Below, piece after piece: positions 54,785 through 62,887 of a DNA stretch of 64,000 nucleotides (its first letter is position 1; every line of letters begins with the position of its first letter). Made by a program: the position numbers and the translations under genes. The DNA is taken from assembly GCA_963725085.1 (NCBI GenBank), contig CAVRXM010000003.1, forward strand, positions 248,001-312,000, written 5' to 3'. The stretch is from VRUE01 sp963725085 (lineage in GTDB: Bacteria > Actinomycetota > Thermoleophilia > Solirubrobacterales > 70-9). The notes beneath the pieces were generated by a model, which saw only the letters and a program-made list of their open reading frames with translations, was not told the DNA's origin and searched no databases.

Positions 54785-55783
54785 ATGTTGGGGAAGGCCG
54801 GTAGGTATGTCCGCCAGAACCACCTCGCGCTCCTCGCCCTCTTCATCGCCCTGGGGGGAAGCGCGATCGCCGCCGGAAAGATCGGCCCGAACGGGATCCG
54901 GAAGGACGCGATTCGAAGCCGCCACATCAAGGACGGGGCGGTGACCGGCGCCGACGTACTCGACGGCGGGCTGACCGGCGCCGACCTCCAGGACCAGAGC
55001 ATCACCGGGAGCGACGTGCAGAAAGGCTCCCTGACCGGCGTCGAGGTCGCCGACGGCAGCCTCTCCCCTGAGGACCTGAGAGCGAAGAGCCTGACCGGCG
55101 ACAACATCCTCGACGGCAGCCTGACCGGCGCCCAGGTAAGGGCCGAGAGCCTGCTCGGCACCAACATCCTCAACGGAACGGTGACCGGCGCCGACATCCT
55201 CGACCAGGGCCTGACCGGGAACGACGTCCAGGAGGGCAGCCTGACCGGCGCCGACGTCCAGAGCGAGAGCCTGACCGGGGAAGACGTCTTCAACGGGAGC
55301 ATCACCGGCGCCGACCTCGGCGCCGGCGCGGTCGGCGCCTCGAACCTCGCCCAGATCCCGTCGGCCCGGGTGCGGCGGACCGCAAACCAGTCGATACCCA
55401 ACGGAGCGTTCACGGCGATCCAGCTGACCAGCGAGACCTATGACCACCAGGGCCTCCACTCGAGCGTCAACAACTCGCGGCTGACGGCGCCGATCGACGG
55501 CGTCTACCTGATCACGGCCAACGCCTTCTGGGCGCCGAGCTCTACCGGGCGCCGCGATCTCGGGATCACGGTCGACGGAAACTTCGTCGCGTTCGTCGCC
55601 CAGCCGGCCACGACCGCGGTCTCCGAAGTCCCGCTCTCGGTGACCACCGTCTACCTGATGAGCGCCGGCGACTTCGCCGAGGCGAAAGTCGAGCAGACCT
55701 CCGGCAGCGCGCTGAACCTCGAAGTCGCCGGCGGCGGCTCGGAGACCAGCCCCGAGGTGTCGATGACCTGGCTCGGTCCGTGA
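54785..55783 (+). CDS. Pentapeptide/decapeptide-repeat surface protein with C1q-like domain
   Basis: A 332-residue protein. An N-terminal segment with one helix (LALLALFIALGGSAIAAG) resembles a signal anchor. Residues ~54-185 are 13 uninterrupted decapeptides of the form LTGADVxxGS, i.e. alternating pentapeptides, predicted to form a right-handed quadrilateral beta-helix. The C-terminal ~145 residues (IPNGAFTAIQLTSETYD, DGVYLITANAFWAPSS, VYLMSAGDFAEAKVEQ) resemble C1q/TNF-like jelly rolls. Proteins of this layout seem common in Solirubrobacterales. Extracellular, probably trimeric; the role is unknown. Confidence 0.78.
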   Translation: MLGKAGRYVRQNHLALLALFIALGGSAIAAGKIGPNGIRKDAIRSRHIKDGAVTGADVLDGGLTGADLQDQSITGSDVQKGSLTGVEVADGSLSPEDLRAKSLTGDNILDGSLTGAQVRAESLLGTNILNGTVTGADILDQGLTGNDVQEGSLTGADVQSESLTGEDVFNGSITGADLGAGAVGASNLAQIPSARVRRTANQSIPNGAFTAIQLTSETYDHQGLHSSVNNSRLTAPIDGVYLITANAFWAPSSTGRRDLGITVDGNFVAFVAQPATTAVSEVPLSVTTVYLMSAGDFAEAKVEQTSGSALNLEVAGGGSETSPEVSMTWLGP

Positions 55784-55795
55784 TCGGTCCAGCGG

Positions 55796-56338
55796 TCAAT
55801 CGATCAACCTCTCGAGGCCGCGCCTGACCACCTCTCCGCGGGTGCGGTCGCCGTGGTCGGCGGCGATGAAGTGGTTTCCGATCCAGAGCGAGGAGGCGAG
55901 CAGGCAGCGGGTCTCGACCTCGTCGTCGTCCTCGCAGAAGTCCCCGAACAACGAGCGCATGTAGTCCATCCGGCGATTGTCGACCCGCCGCAGCCGGGCG
56001 GCGACGGTCCGGTCGCGCCGCGCCCAGTCGCGGATCGCCAGCTCGGTCCGGAACGGCTCGCGCCCGGCGATCGCGAACAGCCGCCGCAGCTTCTCGCGGG
56101 CATCGCCGCCCCCGCCCTCGACCCGCTCGATCACATCGTCGACGCTCGCCCGCTCCCAGCTGTCGAGCATGCTCTCCAGCAGGGCGCCGCGGTCGTCGAA
56201 CTGCCAGTAGAAGCCGCCCTTGGAGACCCCGAGCGCCTGGGCGAGCGGCTCGATCCTCACCGCCTCCGGGCCGCCGGCGGCGAGCGCGCGCAAACCCTCC
56301 TCGATCCAGCGGTCGGGCGGGGTGCGGGTAAGCGCCAT
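55796..56338 (-). CDS. TetR family transcriptional regulator
   Basis: A 180-residue repressor. The helix-turn-helix is GPEAVRIEPLAQALGVSKGG followed by FYWQFDDRGALLESML, and the C-terminal ligand domain is helical (DEVETRCLLASSLWIGNHF). It is divergent from the DUF2867-DCC genes with only 20 bases between starts. That gap holds a perfect inverted repeat, so it most likely represses both itself and those genes. The inducer is unknown. Confidence 0.9.
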   Translation of the reverse strand: MALTRTPPDRWIEEGLRALAAGGPEAVRIEPLAQALGVSKGGFYWQFDDRGALLESMLDSWERASVDDVIERVEGGGGDAREKLRRLFAIAGREPFRTELAIRDWARRDRTVAARLRRVDNRRMDYMRSLFGDFCEDDDEVETRCLLASSLWIGNHFIAADHGDRTRGEVVRRGLERLID

Positions 56339-56343
56339 CGTCG

Positions 56344-56363
56344 TCCATACGCTACCGTATGGA
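56344..56363. promoter_or_regulatory. TetR operator overlapping the DUF2867 start
   Basis: TCCATACG-CTAC-CGTATGGA is a perfect 8+4+8 palindrome. The ATG at 56359 lies within its right arm, and the left arm is 6 bases from the TetR ATG. A bound repressor would block both divergent starts. Confidence 0.8.
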
Positions 56364-56970
56364 TATGGCGGTAAGGCCGTTGTCCAGCAGCGCCCACACC
56401 TCGCGCCCCTGGCGGATCCACGAGTTCACCGCCGACTTCGACGTCGAGGACGTCTGGGCCCTGCCGACGCCGGGCGGGAAGGACGACTTCCCGGCGCTGG
56501 TCCGCGGCGCGACCACGCTGGAGGCCTCGGAAAGCTCCTCGCGGGCGGTGCGGGCGCTGTTCGCCCTGCGTTGGAAGCTCGGCGAGGTCTTCGGCTGGGA
56601 CGACGAGGGCGCCGGCCTCGGCGCCAGGGTGCCGACCCTGAGCGACCGGCTGCCGCCCGACCTGCGCGAGACGGCGCCGTCCGCGAGCTCCTCGCTTCCG
56701 TTCAAGCCCCTCTACCTGCTCGACGATGAGTACGCGGCGGAGATCGCGAACCGGACCGTGCACGGAGTCATGCACCTCGGCTGGGTCCCCGGCCCCGACG
56801 GCGGCTACCGTGGCCAGATGGCGGTACTTGTCAAGCGGAACGGGCTCTTCGGAGCCGCCTACATGAAAGCGATCGCCCCGTTCCGGCACCTGATCGTCTA
56901 TCCGACGATGATCCGGGAGATCGAGCGGGAATGGCCGGCGCGCCTCGCCCAGCTTCGCAGCGCTGGGTAG
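56359..56970 (+). CDS. DUF2867-like protein
   Basis: A 203-residue protein similar to DUF2867, whose fold is thought to be related to SRPBCC domains. It has WRIHEFTADFDVEDVWALPTP, LRWKLGEVFGWDD, LYLLDDEYAAEIANRTVHGV and LVKRNGLFGAAYMKAIAPFR. It is often found with NAD(P)-binding partners, absent here. ATG at 56359, or 56365. The gene is under the TetR operator and overlaps the DCC-family gene by 40 bases, so the two are an operon. Confidence 0.8.
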   Translation: MDMAVRPLSSSAHTSRPWRIHEFTADFDVEDVWALPTPGGKDDFPALVRGATTLEASESSSRAVRALFALRWKLGEVFGWDDEGAGLGARVPTLSDRLPPDLRETAPSASSSLPFKPLYLLDDEYAAEIANRTVHGVMHLGWVPGPDGGYRGQMAVLVKRNGLFGAAYMKAIAPFRHLIVYPTMIREIEREWPARLAQLRSAG

Positions 56971-57365
56971 TCCTCTACGACTCCGACTGCGGCTTCTGCA
57001 TGTGGCTGCTGGCGGCGCTTCTGCGATGGGACCGAGATGAGCGCCTGCGCCCGGTCCCGCTCCAGGGACCGGAGGCGGACGAGCGCCTCGGGGACCTCGC
57101 CGCCGAGGCGCGGATGGCCTCCTGGCATCTGATCTCACCCGACGGTGTCCGCGACTCGGGAGGCGCGGCGATCGCGCCGCTGCTGAGGCTGCTGCCGGGT
57201 GGTGGCGTCGCGGCCGCCGTGTTCGCGCGATTCCCCGGCGCCACCGCCCGCGGCTACCGCTGGGTCGCCGAGAACCGCTCCGGGCTCTCGGGGTGGGTGC
57301 CGAAGGGCTCCAAGGCCCGGGCCCGCGAGCGGGTCCGGGAGGCCGCCGGCTCGGCCGGCGCCTGA
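56931..57365 (+). CDS. DCC-family thiol-disulfide oxidoreductase (DUF393)
   Basis: A 144-residue thioredoxin-like protein. The family motif DxDCxxC appears as LYDSDCGFC near residue 16, then RLRPVPLQGPEADE and SWHLISPDGVRDSGGAAIAPLL. It is probably a redox protein acting on thiols, partner unknown. The start overlaps the DUF2867 gene by 40 bases. The 3' end overlaps the convergent ferric-reductase-like gene by 112 bases; one of the two ends may be misplaced by a base error. Confidence 0.85.
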   Translation: MAGAPRPASQRWVVLYDSDCGFCMWLLAALLRWDRDERLRPVPLQGPEADERLGDLAAEARMASWHLISPDGVRDSGGAAIAPLLRLLPGGGVAAAVFARFPGATARGYRWVAENRSGLSGWVPKGSKARARERVREAAGSAGA

Positions 57366-57898
57366 CTGTCACCCTCGAGCCGCTCGAGCCAGCGCAGCGT
57401 CAGCTGCAGCGCCGCCGGGATGACGAGGGCGCCGCTGACGATCAGGAACCAGAGTTGGGCGGCGTCGCTGCCGGCACCGATCGTGTGCACTACCGCCATC
57501 ACCCAGAAGAGGCCGGTCAGCCGGTGGATCCGCCGCCACCGGGCGGCGCCGATGCGGTCGCGGCAGTAGTAGGTGAGGCCGAGGGCGGCCAGGCCGTAGC
57601 CGGCGACGATGCCGACGCCGGTCCAGAGCGGCCGGTAGGAGCCGGCGAAGGGGATCGCGATGCCGGTCAGGCCCGGCTGCATGAACGAGTCACCGAGGAG
57701 GGACAGGCCATGGAGTGCGACCATCGCCAGGGTGGTGAGCGAGAGCGCCTCGTGGAGCGCGCGAAGATCGCGCTTGTTCGAGCCGGCGCGCCTCGCGCTG
57801 ATCATCAGCCCGAGGGCGACGCTGGCGCTGGCGGCGAGCAGCGCCGCGCCGCCCGCCGCCCGGCTCGTGATCCAGAACAGGTGGGGCCCGACGTTCAT
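57254..57898 (-). CDS. Ferric-reductase-like transmembrane protein
   Basis: A 214-residue membrane protein of the ferric reductase/YedZ-like heme b superfamily, with six helices. Candidate heme ligands are LHEALS and LHGLSLLG in one pair of helices and RRIHRLTG and VVHTIGAG in another. It would carry electrons across the membrane. It starts ATG at 57898, overlapping the apbE stop by 4 bases. It is the last gene of the two-component/ApbE operon. Its C-terminal tail beyond ~185 is low complexity and overlaps the DCC gene, so the true end may be earlier. Confidence 0.83.
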   Translation of the reverse strand: MNVGPHLFWITSRAAGGAALLAASASVALGLMISARRAGSNKRDLRALHEALSLTTLAMVALHGLSLLGDSFMQPGLTGIAIPFAGSYRPLWTGVGIVAGYGLAALGLTYYCRDRIGAARWRRIHRLTGLFWVMAVVHTIGAGSDAAQLWFLIVSGALVIPAALQLTLRWLERLEGDSQAPAEPAASRTRSRARALEPFGTHPESPERFSATQR

Positions 57899-58837
57899 CT
57901 CGCCGCCAGGGCCTCGGCCTTTTCGGGCCTGGGGGCGACGATCTCGACCCCGCCGTCATCGAGGACGAGGACGCCACCGCGGGGAAGGCACTCGCCGGCG
58001 TGCTCGCGCCCGGAGAGAAGCGCGTGCTTCGAGTAGACCTCGGCCAGAAACGCGGTCGGCGCCAGAGCGGTCGCCTGGACGACGCCGGTGAACGCGGGCC
58101 TGCCGCTGGCGGGGTCGAGGAGGTGATGCGCACGGGCGCCGTCGTCGCCGATCCAGGACCGGCGCCCGATCCCGCTCGTCGCGACACCACCCTCGAGGAG
58201 TGAGAGCTCGTGCAACGGCTCCCCTCCCGCCGGGTCCTCGACCAGGATCCGGCGGGCGCGGCCGCCGGTGCCGCCGACCCGGACGTCGCCGCAGCAGTCG
58301 ACGGCGTAATCGGTGTGGCCCCGCAGGGTTTCGCCGACGAGGTCGGCGAGCAGGCCCTTTGCGATCCCGCCGCTGTCGATTTCGAGGCCCGGGGGACGAG
58401 TTACCGTGCCGGCCCCGCGGTCGACGAGGATCCGGCGCCATCCCCGTGTGGGGCTGGCGGAGGCGGGCCGCGGCGAATCGGCTCGCCGGGATCCTGCCCG
58501 GCCCGGGCCGGTCGCGGTTCCCGGCGAGCGATTCGCTGTATCCCGCCCGCCTGATCTCGCCGAGCAGCGTCGCGTCCACCAGCCCGTCGCTGAGCAGCCC
58601 GGCCCAGCGCGCCGCGGCCGCCACCTCGAGCAGGAGGCGACTCACCGGCACCGTCTCGCGGCCATCGGCGTTCAGCCGGCAGAGCTCGCTGTCGGGGAGG
58701 AATCGGGAGAGGCGATCGTGCGCGTCCAACAGCTGCGCTTCGGCGTCTCCGGCCGCGACCTCGGCCGCGGCTCCCCGCACGTGCACGGTCGCCGTCCCCC
58801 CGAAGCAGGCAAAGCGCCGGTGGGCTTCTGCGCTCAC
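57895..58837 (-). CDS. apbE: FAD:protein FMN transferase ApbE
   Basis: About 313 residues. ApbE covalently attaches FMN to Thr/Ser of extracytoplasmic redox proteins. It has MGT-like start FACFGGTATVHV, RLSRFLPDSELCRLN, DSGGIAKGLLAD, YAVDCCGDVRVGG and HHLLDPASGRP. One frame change occurs near 58460. It overlaps the genes on both sides by 4 bases, so it is fully coupled in the operon. No obvious FMN-binding acceptor domain is encoded next to it, so the flavinylated partner must be elsewhere or unrecognised. Confidence 0.9.
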
Positions 58838-59223
58838 GATTGGCCGGTAATGACGGGGGCCGGTTCGGGTTCTGGTTCGTAGACTTCGACCGGTTCGGGT
58901 TCGACGTATTCCGGTTCGACTTCTTCGGGCTCGGTCGTTCCGACCGCTTCCGCGGCGGCGGCGCGCGCCGCCGCCGCTTCGCCGCCGTCGGAGATGCCGT
59001 CGGCCCCCGCCCCTCCCCGGCCGGAGGCGGTGGCCCTTGGCTTGCTCCCGAGCACCGGGTCATGGCCGGTCGCCATCTGCACGAAGACGATTCCCCAGAG
59101 CAGCGCGAACGCGACGACCGAGATCACGACCGCACGGGCGCGCAGTTCCCCGGCGCGGCGTCGCTGCGCCCGCAGGCGATGGCGCGCCTGCCGACCCCGT
59201 GCCTGCGCCTCGGAGCGGTCCAT
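58834..59223 (-). CDS. Small membrane protein with acidic proline-rich tail
   Basis: A 129-residue protein. A basic N-terminus (RGRQARHRLRAQRRR) precedes a single helix (VVISVVAFALLWGIVFVQMA), then a Gly/Ala-rich spacer and an acidic Glu/Pro/Val tail (EEVEPEYVEPEPVEVYEPE). The topology is cytoplasmic N-terminus, external tail. No family is recognised; an acidic metal-binding tail or a scaffold for the ApbE/ferric-reductase partners is inference. A candidate operator lies 52.5 bases (centre) upstream of the ATG. Confidence 0.75.
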   Translation of the reverse strand: MDRSEAQARGRQARHRLRAQRRRAGELRARAVVISVVAFALLWGIVFVQMATGHDPVLGSKPRATASGRGGAGADGISDGGEAAAARAAAAEAVGTTEPEEVEPEYVEPEPVEVYEPEPEPAPVITGQS

Positions 59224-59255
59224 CAGCCAGACCTTCGCGGAGCCATGCAAATGCC

Positions 59256-59280
59256 CGCTAAACGAGCGATGAGAATTCTC
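59256..59280 (-). promoter_or_regulatory. Candidate response-regulator site 1
   Basis: On the minus strand GAGAATTCTC (palindrome) runs into CTCATCG and, 11 bases on, TTTAGCG, the tandem half-site layout of OmpR-family regulators. The palindrome centre is 52.5 bases from the first base of the ATG at 59223, identical to site 2. Confidence 0.6.
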
Positions 59281-59874
59281 TTAGAGCCACGGGGTGGCGG
59301 CCGAGATCGTCAGCCCGGCGAGCGCCAGCCCGGCGAGCAGGGCCGCGCCGAGGGCGATCGCCCGCAGCCCCGCCCCCGCCAGCCGGGTCCCGCCAGGTGC
59401 GGAGCGCGTCCAGTCGGGGAGCGCCAGCGCCGGCAGCTCCAGCAGGTGGCCGAGGACATGCACGGTCATCAGCACGACCCAGGCGATGAAGCTCGCCTTG
59501 TGGGCAAAGATCAGGGTTTCGCCCGGCGGCCCGGCGATCAGCAGCGCGACCCCGGTCCCAAACAGCGCGAGGGTCGTCAGCACGACGCCCGGAGCCAGGT
59601 ACCGCAGGGCGGGATGAGGCGGCCCCTTCAGGACGTATGGCGGGCTGCCGGTGTAGTAGCGGACGAAGCGGTATCCGGTCGTCGCCAGCTTCAACGCCAC
59701 CGGCGGGATCAGGAGCATGCCGATGAAGATGTGCGGACCCAACAGGGGGCCAATGAAGGGGATCGTCGCCCCCTCGGCCGCGAGCAGGACCAGCAGGGCG
59801 GCGGCGACGGCACCGGTCAGGCGCGCGTTTCCCGCGACCCCGTCACGGGTCCTCGTCTCGACCGGGCGGTACAC
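59281..59874 (-). CDS. Heme-b-type four/five-helix membrane protein
   Basis: A 197-residue membrane protein with helices at about 20-40, 45-65, 88-110, 122-145 and 170-192. Histidines sit at helix ends as expected for a di-heme cytochrome b561-like protein: LGPHIFIGM, PPHPALRY, IFAHKASFIAW and TVHVLGHLL. It is probably an electron-transfer partner of the ferric-reductase-like protein in the same operon. GTG start at 59874, with a candidate response-regulator site upstream inside the kinase 3' end. Confidence 0.75.
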   Translation of the reverse strand: MYRPVETRTRDGVAGNARLTGAVAAALLVLLAAEGATIPFIGPLLGPHIFIGMLLIPPVALKLATTGYRFVRYYTGSPPYVLKGPPHPALRYLAPGVVLTTLALFGTGVALLIAGPPGETLIFAHKASFIAWVVLMTVHVLGHLLELPALALPDWTRSAPGGTRLAGAGLRAIALGAALLAGLALAGLTISAATPWL

Positions 59875-59904
59875 CGCGCGATCGTCGCCGCCGATGCTTG
59901 ACCG

Positions 59905-59933
59905 CGACTAAGCGTTCGCTGAGAGATCTCTCA
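59905..59933 (-). promoter_or_regulatory. Candidate response-regulator site 2
   Basis: TGAGAGATCTCTCA is a perfect 14-bp palindrome. On the minus strand it continues CTCAGCG and, 11 bases on, CTTAGTC. It overlaps the last codons of the kinase gene. The palindrome centre is 52.5 bases from the GTG at 59874, the same as site 1. Confidence 0.6.
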
Positions 59934-61050
59934 TCGTCGGCGTGAATCCAGGCAGCGCGAAGGCGACGCGAGCGCCGCCGAGCGCCGAGTCCTCGACCCA
60001 GATCCGGCCTCCGTGGGCCTCGACGATCGAGCGCGAGATGCCGAGGCCGAGGCCGCTCCCTCCGGAGCCCCGGTCGCGCGCCGGCTCGCTGCGGTGGAAG
60101 CGGTCGAAGACCCTCTCCCTCTCCCCGGCCGGGATTCCCGGCCCGTCGTCGTCGACCGCGATGATCAGCTCGCCGTCCTCGGCCCGTGAGCAGAGGGTGA
60201 CCCGCCCGCCGGCGCCGGCATGCCGCCTGGCGTTGGCGATCAGGTTCCTGACGACCTGCGCCACGAGGTCGGGGTCGGCCCGGGCCGTGCCCTCGACCAG
60301 CGGGCCGGTCTCGACCCCGTCGCCGCCGCCTTCGAGGAGGCCGCGCAGAAACGGGCCGGCCTCGATCTCGCCGACCGCCGGCCTCACCCCCTCGTCGAAT
60401 CGGGCGAGCGTGAGCAGGTCCTCGACCAGCCGCTCGACGCGCCCGATCTCCGTCAACGCGACCGCCTCCACGCGCCGCACCTCCTCGGCGCTGGGGCTCT
60501 CGTCGCGGGCGAGGATTTCGAGCTGGCCCCGGATCGCGGTCAGCGGGCTGCGCAGCTCGTGCGACGCGTCAGAGACGAACTCCCGCTGGCGGGCGAAGGC
60601 ATCGTCGAGGCGGTCGAGCATGTGGTTGAAGGCCTCGGCGAGGGTCCGCAGCTCGGTGGCGTCGGACGGGCTCACCTCGAGCCGCGGCGTCAGATCACCG
60701 GCATCGATCTCGGCCGCGGTTTCGGCGAAACGGCGCAGCGGCGAGGCGGTCCGCGCGGCGACGAGGTAGCCGGCGAAGAGCGCCGCGACCAGGGTCGCCC
60801 CGCCGACCAGCAGAAAGGTCTTTTCGACGTCGGAGCGGGCGTCCTCGATCGGCGAGATCGATGAGTGCTCGCCCGACTCGCCCGGCCCGGCGGCCCGCAT
60901 CTCCTTCGCCTCCTCGCGCTTGATCACGTCCGACTCGTGATCCATCTGGGCCTTGACGGCGACGAACACGATCGCGAAGGCAATCGTCACCATCGCCCCG
61001 ATCGAGAGCGCGAGCCTGCCCCGGAGGCCGAGCCCCGAGGGACGGCTCAT
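59908..61050 (-). CDS. Sensor histidine kinase
   Basis: A 380-residue membrane kinase, intact. Helices at ~12-33 and ~78-98 flank a short external loop of about 45 residues rich in Glu/Ser. Then HAMP (~100-150), phosphoacceptor His164 in SDASHELRSPL, N-box VRNLIANARRHA, G1 DDDGPGIP and G2 GGSGLGLGIS. The ATG overlaps the response regulator stop by 4 bases. The small sensor loop suggests a simple signal such as a metal or membrane redox state, which is inference from the operon content. Confidence 0.95.
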   Translation of the reverse strand: MSRPSGLGLRGRLALSIGAMVTIAFAIVFVAVKAQMDHESDVIKREEAKEMRAAGPGESGEHSSISPIEDARSDVEKTFLLVGGATLVAALFAGYLVAARTASPLRRFAETAAEIDAGDLTPRLEVSPSDATELRTLAEAFNHMLDRLDDAFARQREFVSDASHELRSPLTAIRGQLEILARDESPSAEEVRRVEAVALTEIGRVERLVEDLLTLARFDEGVRPAVGEIEAGPFLRGLLEGGGDGVETGPLVEGTARADPDLVAQVVRNLIANARRHAGAGGRVTLCSRAEDGELIIAVDDDGPGIPAGERERVFDRFHRSEPARDRGSGGSGLGLGISRSIVEAHGGRIWVEDSALGGARVAFALPGFTPTMRDLSANA

Positions 61051-61721
61051 CGGGGCTCCCGGAGCATGTAGCCGACCGAACGCACCGTCTCGATCGGGGC
61101 CGGCGAGCCGGCACGGTCGAGCTTGCGGCGCAGATAGCCGACGTAGACCTGGACCACGTTCGTCCCGGGGTCATGGTCGTACCCCCAGACCGCAGCGAGG
61201 ATCTCGTCGTAGGTGCAGACCCTGCCGGCGTGTCGGACCAGGTAAGCCAGTAGATCCGCCTCGCGCTGCGGCAGCGACACGGACGAGCCGTCGCGGGTCG
61301 CCTCCCGGCTGAGCAGGTCGAGGCTGATCCCGCCGGCCTCGATCGTCGTTTCGAGCCTCCCGTCCGAGTCGCGCAGGCGGGCGCGGATCCGCGCCAGCAG
61401 CTCATCGAAGGCGAACGGCTTGGTGAGGTAGTCGGTCGCCCCGAGGTCGAGGCCCTCGACCCGGTCGGCGACCGCGGCCCTCGCGGTCAGCATGATCACC
61501 GGCAGCGACGGCTTCGCCCGCCGGATCGCGGCAAGCACCTCGAGGCCGTCCCTTCCAGGCAGCATCCTGTCGAGCACCACGAGGTCCACCGCGGCGTCGA
61601 GCGCCAGACGCTCGCCACTGGCACCGTCGGCGGCGAGTGTCACCCCGTAGCCCTCGGATTCGAGGCCCCGCGCAAGGAAGTCAGCGATCCCCGCCTCGTC
61701 CTCAACGACCAGGATCTCCAT
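61047..61721 (-). CDS. OmpR-family response regulator
   Basis: A 224-residue regulator, intact. The receiver domain has EDE at residues 7-9, phosphoacceptor Asp51 in LVVLDRMLPG, Thr79 and Lys101 in YLTKPFAF. The C-terminal winged helix includes ISLDLLSREATRDG, LPQREADLLAYLVRH, AGRVCTYDEILAAVWG and NVVQVYVGYLRRKLD. It leads the six-gene operon RR-kinase-cytochrome-membrane protein-apbE-ferric reductase and is the natural ligand of the two tandem half-site elements downstream. Confidence 0.95.
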   Translation of the reverse strand: MEILVVEDEAGIADFLARGLESEGYGVTLAADGASGERLALDAAVDLVVLDRMLPGRDGLEVLAAIRRAKPSLPVIMLTARAAVADRVEGLDLGATDYLTKPFAFDELLARIRARLRDSDGRLETTIEAGGISLDLLSREATRDGSSVSLPQREADLLAYLVRHAGRVCTYDEILAAVWGYDHDPGTNVVQVYVGYLRRKLDRAGSPAPIETVRSVGYMLREPR

Positions 61722-61791
61722 GCGCCGATGCTACGCCCGAAGCGGCGATCGACGGTTGTCGGGCGGGTGGCCGCAATGGGATCATGCGGCG

Positions 61792-62887
61792 ATGCCGGCC
61801 CCCGCCCGCTCCCTGATCCTCCTGGCGGCATTGGCCTGCAGCGTCCCCCTTCTCCTGCCTGCCACCGCGGCGGGGGAACTCAGCCCATCATCCAGCGAAA
61901 TCGACTTCGGCCCGGTGTCGATCGGCAGCATCGCCAACGAAGCCGTCATTCTCGCCAACTACGAAGTCGAAATGCCCACGATGGTGCAGATGACGAACCT
62001 CGAAGCAGAAGAACCGCCCGGCCAGTTCGAAGTCGAAGGCGCCGAATGCGAAGGCGCCGTGCTCGACGAAGGACAGACCTGCGCGATCTACGTCACCTTC
62101 CTTCCCAAAGCCACTGGGGAAGCGAAAGCGACCCTCGTCATCGAAAACGATGCGAACCCGGTCGACGTGACGCTTCAGGGCGAAGGAACGCCCGAGTTCT
62201 CGATCGCCCAATCGCCATTCGACTTCGGCAGCGTCGCACCCGGTTCGAGGTCCGCGGCGCAGGTATTCACCGTCACCAACCTGGGCTCGAGCGCGGCGGC
62301 GATCGGAACCGCCGCCCTGTCGGGGACCGATGCGGGCCAGTTCCAGATCACCGCCGACGCCTGCGGCGAAACGGCCCTCGCCCAAGGCGAAGGGTGCGAC
62401 GTCGGCGTCGTGTTCGCGCCAACCTCGGCCGGCGCCAAGTCCGCGACGCTCGAGCTGCCGAGCGACGCCCCCGAATCACCCGCGACGGCCGCGATCTCCG
62501 GTGCCGGCGCCGACCCCCCGACCCCGCCCGCCGGTGGCGGGGCGCCTGCCGCAGGACCGGGGCCCGCGAAACCCTCGAGCGCGTTCAGCTTCGGCAAGGT
62601 GATCTTCAACAGGCACCGCGGCACCGCGAGCCTCCCGGTGCGGGTTCCCGGCCCCGGCGTCCTGGTCCTGGGCGGAAAGGGCATCCTCGCCCGGAAGGGG
62701 CCGGGCGCCGCCGTGGTGCTCGGCGGGGCCGGGGTGGCGAGAGCTGGCGATCGTCCCCACCGGCCGCAGGGAGGCGGCGCTGAACAGGAGCGGAAGGGCA
62801 AAGGTCCTCGCGCGCGTCACCTACATCCCCAACGGCGGCGACCCGCTGACCAAGACGAGGAAGATCGGGCTCCGCAAGCGGCGCTGA
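61792..62887 (+). CDS. Exported choice-of-anchor (HYDIN/ASPM-like) protein
   Basis: About 365 residues. Signal peptide (LILLAALACSVPLLLPATAAG), then two Ig-like choice-of-anchor domains (SEIDFGPVSIGSIANEAV, QTCAIYVTFLPKATGEAKATL; SPFDFGSVAPGSRSAAQVFTV, GCDVGVVFAPTSAGAKSATL). A Pro/Gly/Ala linker follows, then a basic C-terminal domain ending RKIGLRKRR. The frame changes near 62745. Of about 21 Glu codons, nearly all are GAA. The end overlaps the convergent ABC ATPase frame. Probably surface-associated. Confidence 0.8.
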
